Position numbers and translations under genes: made by a program. From positions 1 through 26,944 of the forward strand of contig CAZWIF010000009.1 in assembly GCA_964634355.1 (NCBI GenBank): 26,944 nucleotides of DNA, written 5' to 3'. Positions 23,113 through 26,944 of this stretch are shown here, one piece after another. The DNA comes from CAKPSH01 sp964634355. Lineage in GTDB: Bacteria > Bacillota > Clostridia > TANB77 > CAG-508. The notes under the pieces are model-generated. The model was not told the DNA's origin and searched no databases. It was given only the letters and a program-made list of their open reading frames with translations. The stretch's first letter is position 1. Each line of letters starts with the position of its first letter.

Positions 23113-24609
23113 TTATCTTCTACGTCTTCTCATTCTCCATACTATCAATCCTACCGCTATTATTATTAGAGGAACAACAAATATTATTAATTTAACAACG
23201 TTATCTTCTTCCTCTGTTGGAGTATATGTAATTGATGAATACGTTTTTCTTACTGTTATTGTTTCTGTTCTCTCTGTTAAATATGCTATGGAATTCATTA
23301 CTAAATCTTGATTATTATAGAAATATATTGAAGGTGCTGATTGATTTTCTATTTGAATTGGATAGTCTGTTGCAAATATACAATTTGCATATACAACCAA
23401 TTCTGATGTAATAGTTTCTGTTGATGCTTCCTCCTCAGTTTCATTCTCACTTTCTGGCTCTATTGTTTTAGTTGCCAAAGCTCCTACAATATAAGATTTA
23501 GCTTCTTCATCACTTGTTGGGCTTGATGAACCATTAGTTAAATCAGTTCTATAAAATGCTTTTTCACTAGTTGTTAGTAATTCTGTTACTGCAACCCCCA
23601 ACTCTTCTAGCTTTTCTTCATCTTCCACCTCTATTTTTCCTGAATCTAAAAATAATACTTTTCCACTAGATGAAATTACACTTGTTATTTCAGACGAACT
23701 ATTAACAGTAGGTAAAATCACATCTTGTGTTTGCATAAGCATTGCTGATGTGTCTTGTTCTAAAATAATTCCATCGTTATAAAGAGTTATACCATATAAA
23801 TCCAATATTTTTTGTACATTACTTAAAGTCCCGCTATTTGTATAATCTGATAACCATAATATATTACCACCATTATTGATATAATCTATAATCAATTCAG
23901 TTTCATAATCAGTAAAATCTGTTGATGGGGTAGCTATAACTAAAACGTTACAATCATTTGGCACTTTAGTTGTTACTAATAAATCTAGTGTTTCAGCTTC
24001 ATATACTTCACTTTCTAATACTTCTGATAATGTTGAGAAATAAGTAGTTAATCCATATTCACTATGTCCTGTTAAAAAGTATGCCTTAGGCGAATCCTTT
24101 AATGTAACAGCTAATATTGAATTTGTTAATTTTTGCTCAGTCAAATCAATATACTCATATGTATTATAATCATATGTATATAAGTCATAATAAGTTGCTG
24201 TTATACTTCTTCCTTCACACGCAAATACTATTGGTAGATAGTTTTCTTCATCTGTTGTTGTAATATCATATTCTTTTGCTAAGTCTGGCCTACCTTCGAC
24301 TGATACTACCTCTACAGTTATATTTTCCTTATATTTGGCATATTGTTTTGCCAAATCAACTACACTTGAATTTTCTTCATATCCAAAAATATATATATTA
24401 ATTTCCTCTGTAATATTTTTTAATTGTTCCTTTGATTCATCAGATAGTGTGTAAAAGCCTTGTTTTGTTAAATCAATATCTGTTAAGTCTAATGTCTGTA
24501 TACCTAAATTTATTGCCATATACGCTGCAACTACAATAGCAATAAGCAAAATTGTAAAAGCTGTTTTTCTTAGCCATTTATTTTTTATTATTTCTAGTAT
24601 TTTTTTCAA
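23113..24609 (-). CDS. GldG-family ABC transporter auxiliary protein
   Basis: This protein of about 498 residues has an N-terminal transmembrane helix (about 13-36), a large extracytoplasmic region and a C-terminal helix (about 470-490) followed by an Arg-rich end (RMRRRRR). The start of the domain, DLTKQGFYTLSDESKEQLKN, is the signature of GldG and similar ABC auxiliary proteins. The block AYFLTGHSEYGL and the segment NGGNILWL also fit. In Bacteroidetes GldA/F/G support gliding; in Clostridia the role and substrate are unknown. The start is placed at the TTG at 24609 because GAGGTGA lies just upstream with good spacing. The GTG at 24618 is part of that same site. The gap to the permease gene is a few bases, so the two are in one operon. 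Confidence 0.88.
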   Translation of the reverse strand: MKKILEIIKNKWLRKTAFTILLIAIVVAAYMAINLGIQTLDLTDIDLTKQGFYTLSDESKEQLKNITEEINIYIFGYEENSSVVDLAKQYAKYKENITVEVVSVEGRPDLAKEYDITTTDEENYLPIVFACEGRSITATYYDLYTYDYNTYEYIDLTEQKLTNSILAVTLKDSPKAYFLTGHSEYGLTTYFSTLSEVLESEVYEAETLDLLVTTKVPNDCNVLVIATPSTDFTDYETELIIDYINNGGNILWLSDYTNSGTLSNVQKILDLYGITLYNDGIILEQDTSAMLMQTQDVILPTVNSSSEITSVISSSGKVLFLDSGKIEVEDEEKLEELGVAVTELLTTSEKAFYRTDLTNGSSSPTSDEEAKSYIVGALATKTIEPESENETEEEASTETITSELVVYANCIFATDYPIQIENQSAPSIYFYNNQDLVMNSIAYLTERTETITVRKTYSSITYTPTEEEDNVVKLIIFVVPLIIIAVGLIVWRMRRRRR

Positions 24610-24622
24610 TTTTCTCACCTCA

Positions 24623-25303
24623 TTATTTTAAATTTTTTCTTCTTTGAAGAACTATGATTGTTAATATTATACACATTAGTGTAAATGTTATTAATTCAAC
24701 CGTTTCTTCAATCGGGATAACTCCCTCAATAAATTTTTCATATAAGCCCATGAATGATATCATTGAAAATACACTTGATAAATCTGTTATATACATTGAT
24801 CCAAAGAAAAACACAAATGTAATTATATATGCAATAATTGGCTGACTTGTTATACTAGAAGCTAATTCTCCAAAAGATATATATGCCATTGTCAATAATA
24901 AAAATCCTAATAATGTTGTTAATAATGTTGAAAGTTCTGGTGTACCGAAATAATTTATTATTGCTAAATACATGAAAGAGAATATTTCTGTTATTATTAT
25001 TACTATTAAAGCTGCCAAAAATTTTCCTAATACTATTCCCGTTATGCTTTTAGGTGAAGTCATTATTAATTGATCTGTCCCATTCTTTCTTTCTCCGGCA
25101 AACATATTCATTGTTAATATTCCCACTATAAATGTTAATATTATTGCACTATCATAAAATACATATGAGAAGTCTACACTTCCGTATTTATAAGTATAAA
25201 TATAAAATATAAGACTTGATGCCTCTAAAAATAATCCCATAAATACGTACCCAACTGGAGTTAGAAAATATGTTTTTAATTCTTTTTTTAATACTGATAG
25301 CAT
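24623..25303 (-). CDS. ABC-2 type permease (GldF-like)
   Basis: This 226-residue integral membrane protein has six hydrophobic segments and is the channel subunit of an ABC-2 exporter. The start MLSVLKKELKTYFLTPVGYV is typical of GldF/NosY-like permeases. The conserved MFAGERKNGTDQLIMTSP block lies between helices 2 and 3. The start codon overlaps the ATPase stop by one base (TAATG). Its ribosome binding site, GGGGGGAAG, is encoded by the last Gly-Gly-Lys codons of the ATPase, so the two genes are translationally coupled. Confidence 0.92.
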   Translation of the reverse strand: MLSVLKKELKTYFLTPVGYVFMGLFLEASSLIFYIYTYKYGSVDFSYVFYDSAIILTFIVGILTMNMFAGERKNGTDQLIMTSPKSITGIVLGKFLAALIVIIITEIFSFMYLAIINYFGTPELSTLLTTLLGFLLLTMAYISFGELASSITSQPIIAYIITFVFFFGSMYITDLSSVFSMISFMGLYEKFIEGVIPIEETVELITFTLMCIILTIIVLQRRKNLK

Positions 25304-26508
25304 TATTTCTTCCCCCCTTTTTTCTTTTTGTTTTTATTTTTTCCTTTTTCTTTTATTGGTTCATTCGTATTTTCTGATTTAATTTCTTTTACTGCTTCCT
25401 CTTCTTCTTTTTTTTCTGTTTCTACTGATTCTTTATTTTCTTCTCTTTCTTCTGTATTTTCTGTTTTTTCTATACTCTCTTCTAGCTGAACATCTTCTAC
25501 TTCACTTTTTTCTTCCTGTACTTTTTTTTCATTTTCTTGTTTGCCTTCTTCTGTTTTTTCTTTATTCTTATCTTCATATTTATTTATTAACTGTAAAAAT
25601 GCATCCTCTAAAGTAGCATCTGACTTCTTTAATTCAAATATTGTTATATTATTTTTAGCAAATTTTTCAAAAACTTCTTTTCTTATATCTTTATCACTTT
25701 TTGCAAATATATTATATTGCTTTGTTCCGTCTGGATTCTCATTGATTAATTTGATTTCCTTTATATTTTTAATGTCTTTTACTACTTTATTTATATTGTT
25801 ATTTTTATCCTCAATAGTTACGGCTAATATGTTTTTGTCTGTTGCTTTACTTTCTAGATTTTTAGGTGTATCAATTGCTACTAATTTTCCATGGTCTATT
25901 ATAATAACCTTTTCACAAATTTGGCTTACTTCTGATAAAATGTGTGAACTTAATAAAACCGTATGATTTTTTCCTAGTGATTTTATCAAATCTCTAATTT
26001 GCCTTACTTGTTCTGGATCTAAACCAACTGTTGGCTCATCTAAAATCAATACTTTTGGATTTCCCACAAGAGCTCCTGCCATACTTACACGTTGCTTATA
26101 TCCTCTTGATAGAAATCTGTTTAAATTATCCTGCACCTCTGTTAATCCCGTTGCCTCAATAACTCTTTGAACCTCTGCTTTTTTTTCTTGTTTTTTTACT
26201 CCTTTTAGGTCTGCAATATAACTTACAAACTCTTTTACCGTTAAATCGTAATAAAGAGGCACTCCTTCTGGCATGTATCCAATCTGTTTTTTAGCTTTTT
26301 TAGGCTTTTTATTCATATCATATCCGTTAACTTCAACTTTCCCCTGTGTTGGTTCAATATAACCTGTTATGATATTCATAGTTGTTGTTTTTCCAGCACC
26401 ATTTTTACCAAGGAATCCGACAATTTCGCCTTCTTTAATATCAAAGCTAATGTTGTCTACTGCCGTGAATTCACCGTACTTTTTCGTAACATTTTCTACT
26501 TTAATCAC
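25303..26508 (-). CDS. ABC transporter ATPase (GldA/CcmA-like) with long charged tail
   Basis: This 401-residue ATPase drives the ABC-2 permease encoded next. It has Walker A GKNGAGKTT (34-42), the GldA-type signature LSRGYKQR (133-140), Walker B LILDEPTVGLDP (about 154-165) and the H-loop LLSSHILSEV. A regulatory domain (about 215-309) follows. The final 92 residues are a low-complexity tail of Glu, Lys and Asn that ends in poly-Lys and GGKK. Typical members stop near residue 310, so the tail is extra. The GTG start at 26508 is chosen because GGGAGG lies 8 nt upstream; upstream in-frame codons lack a site. It leads the ATPase, permease and GldG unit. Confidence 0.92.
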   Translation of the reverse strand: MIKVENVTKKYGEFTAVDNISFDIKEGEIVGFLGKNGAGKTTTMNIITGYIEPTQGKVEVNGYDMNKKPKKAKKQIGYMPEGVPLYYDLTVKEFVSYIADLKGVKKQEKKAEVQRVIEATGLTEVQDNLNRFLSRGYKQRVSMAGALVGNPKVLILDEPTVGLDPEQVRQIRDLIKSLGKNHTVLLSSHILSEVSQICEKVIIIDHGKLVAIDTPKNLESKATDKNILAVTIEDKNNNINKVVKDIKNIKEIKLINENPDGTKQYNIFAKSDKDIRKEVFEKFAKNNITIFELKKSDATLEDAFLQLINKYEDKNKEKTEEGKQENEKKVQEEKSEVEDVQLEESIEKTENTEEREENKESVETEKKEEEEAVKEIKSENTNEPIKEKGKNKNKKKKGGKK

Positions 26509-26540
26509 CTTTATTTCCTCCCATAAAATTTGATAGTAAA

Positions 26541-26569
26541 ATATTACCATGCTTCTTTATATATTGCAA
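26541..26569 (-). promoter_or_regulatory. Promoter of the GldA/F/G-like operon
   Basis: On the minus strand TTGCAA (26564-26569), a 17-bp spacer and TAATAT (26541-26546). TGG before the -10 box forms an extended -10. Confidence 0.65.
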
Positions 26570-26653
26570 TAAATTTCACACAAAATTTACACTTTTACCT
26601 TGCGTATATAGGTAATTGTAAATATGATTATTATATCCTTGTTACAAAAATTC

Positions 26654-26830
26654 CTATAACAATTTTTTTGCAAATTTTTTGTTGAACTTTGGAATATCTG
26701 TTATTAAAAACTTATTAGCTTTTTCAAGTGTTGTAATATTGTGGCGTCTAAATTCTGTTCTAAGCCTATCATGTAGAGTATTCCATAATCTTTCTACTCG
26801 ACCTTTTAATTCATTTATAAAAGTTCTCAT
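26654..26830 (-). pseudogene. Transposase C-terminal remnant (DDE/ISNCY-like)
   Basis: This 58-codon frame reads MRTFINELKGRVERLWNT, then HDRLRTEFRRHNITTLEKAN, and ends IPKFNKKFAKKLL. The block KGRVERLWNTL plus N-I-T-T-L-E-x-A-N-x-F and P-K-F-N-x-K-F-A is the C-terminal part of the catalytic region of ISNCY/IS1202-type DDE transposases. The DDE aspartates and the N-terminal helix-turn-helix are absent. A TGA lies two codons before the ATG, so it does not extend further. A TATAAT box and GAGG lie just upstream, as if the native start of the gene had been joined to its 3' end by an internal deletion. Confidence 0.75.
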
Positions 26831-26844
26831 ACCTCAATTATATC

Positions 26845-26883
26845 ATAGGGTGATCTTTTCATAAATTAATTTTATAGGGTGAT
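26845..26883. repeat. Direct repeats ATAGGGTGAT beside the transposase remnant
   Basis: ATAGGGTGAT occurs at 26845-26854 and again at 26874-26883, 29 bp apart, followed in both by T-rich sequence. They may be transposase binding sites in the end of the decayed insertion sequence. Confidence 0.45.
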
Positions 26884-26891
26884 TTTATCGT

Positions 26892-26944
26892 TACAATTCA
26901 CAGCTATTTTTATTAAGATAAGGGAATTCTAATATAATTATTAA
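26892..26944. mobile_element. Second copy of the MITE-like element, cut by the window edge
   Basis: TA (26892-26893) is followed by CAATTCACAGC and by TATTTTTATTAA, GGGAATTCTAATATAA and TTATTAA. Compared with the reverse complement of 13971-14021 it differs by about one base. The window ends where the conserved arm ends, so the interior and the other arm are not visible. Confidence 0.75.

Noticed and set aside
25541..25966. Plus-strand frame of 141 codons opposite the ABC ATPase
   Set aside because: It comes from the pyrimidine-rich complement of the Glu/Lys tail, is Phe/Leu/Ser-rich, and has no ribosome site.
1..26944. CRISPR arrays, toxin-antitoxin pairs, prophage or defence islands
   Set aside because: No regularly spaced repeats, Cas-like proteins, small paired toxin-antitoxin genes or phage structural genes were seen on either strand.

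Overview
The window is a 26.9-kb piece of a very AT-rich, low-GC Gram-positive genome, most likely an anaerobic spore-forming or spore-related member of the Clostridia. The evidence is strong Shine-Dalgarno sites (GGAGG, AAGGAG), consensus sigma-A-type promoters (several with exact 17-bp spacers), and the gene set: a ClpE-type ATPase with a zinc finger, a YabE-like 3D-domain protein, a BofC-like domain, a YkvI-family membrane protein and a DUF5711 protein. A run of 10 Ns inside the exonuclease III gene, and a right edge that stops inside a repeated element, point to a draft or metagenomic assembly.

Layout. 1-1300 (minus): a small prepilin-like membrane-anchored protein followed by rnhB. 1345-2675 (plus): an HtrA protease behind a promoter with a striking triple direct repeat. 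2913-6197: two divergent genes with back-to-back promoters, a membrane-anchored DUF3298/DUF4163-like protein (minus) and a ClpE-type unfoldase (plus). 6338-8829 (minus): exonuclease III, a long inverted-repeat element, an AI-2E-family permease and a BofC-like protein. 8890-9903 (minus): a DUF348/G5/3D cell-wall protein with a perfect consensus promoter. 10053-13708 (minus): a heterodimeric ABC exporter with one degenerate ATP site. 13730-14327: about 600 bp without genes, made of a hairpin, a MITE-like element, a nested inverted repeat and a GC-rich inverted-repeat element. 14328-19095 (minus): the mfd, SpoU methyltransferase and rsmA operon (DNA repair and rRNA modification). 19360-20028 (plus): a secreted or anchored protein of unknown function. 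20080-21946 (minus): DUF5711 and cvpA. 22061-26508 (minus): a GldA/F/G-like ABC-2 operon followed, after a terminator, by a frameshifted YkvI-family gene. 26654-26944: a transposase remnant and a second copy of the MITE-like end.

Most genes are housekeeping or envelope functions of known families. Two themes recur. One is envelope and protein quality control: HtrA, ClpE, the 3D protein, CvpA, DUF5711 and several single-helix anchored proteins. The other is information maintenance: rnhB, exonuclease III, mfd, rsmA and the methyltransferase. I found no CRISPR array, tRNA, rRNA, prophage or recognisable defence island. The more unusual material lies between genes: three different repeat families, a probable helix-phased operator at htrA, a terminator that contains the ribosome binding site of the next gene, and a decaying insertion sequence. 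I do not claim a new biological system. The best leads are the MITE-like element, the htrA operator and the charged tail on the GldA-like ATPase.
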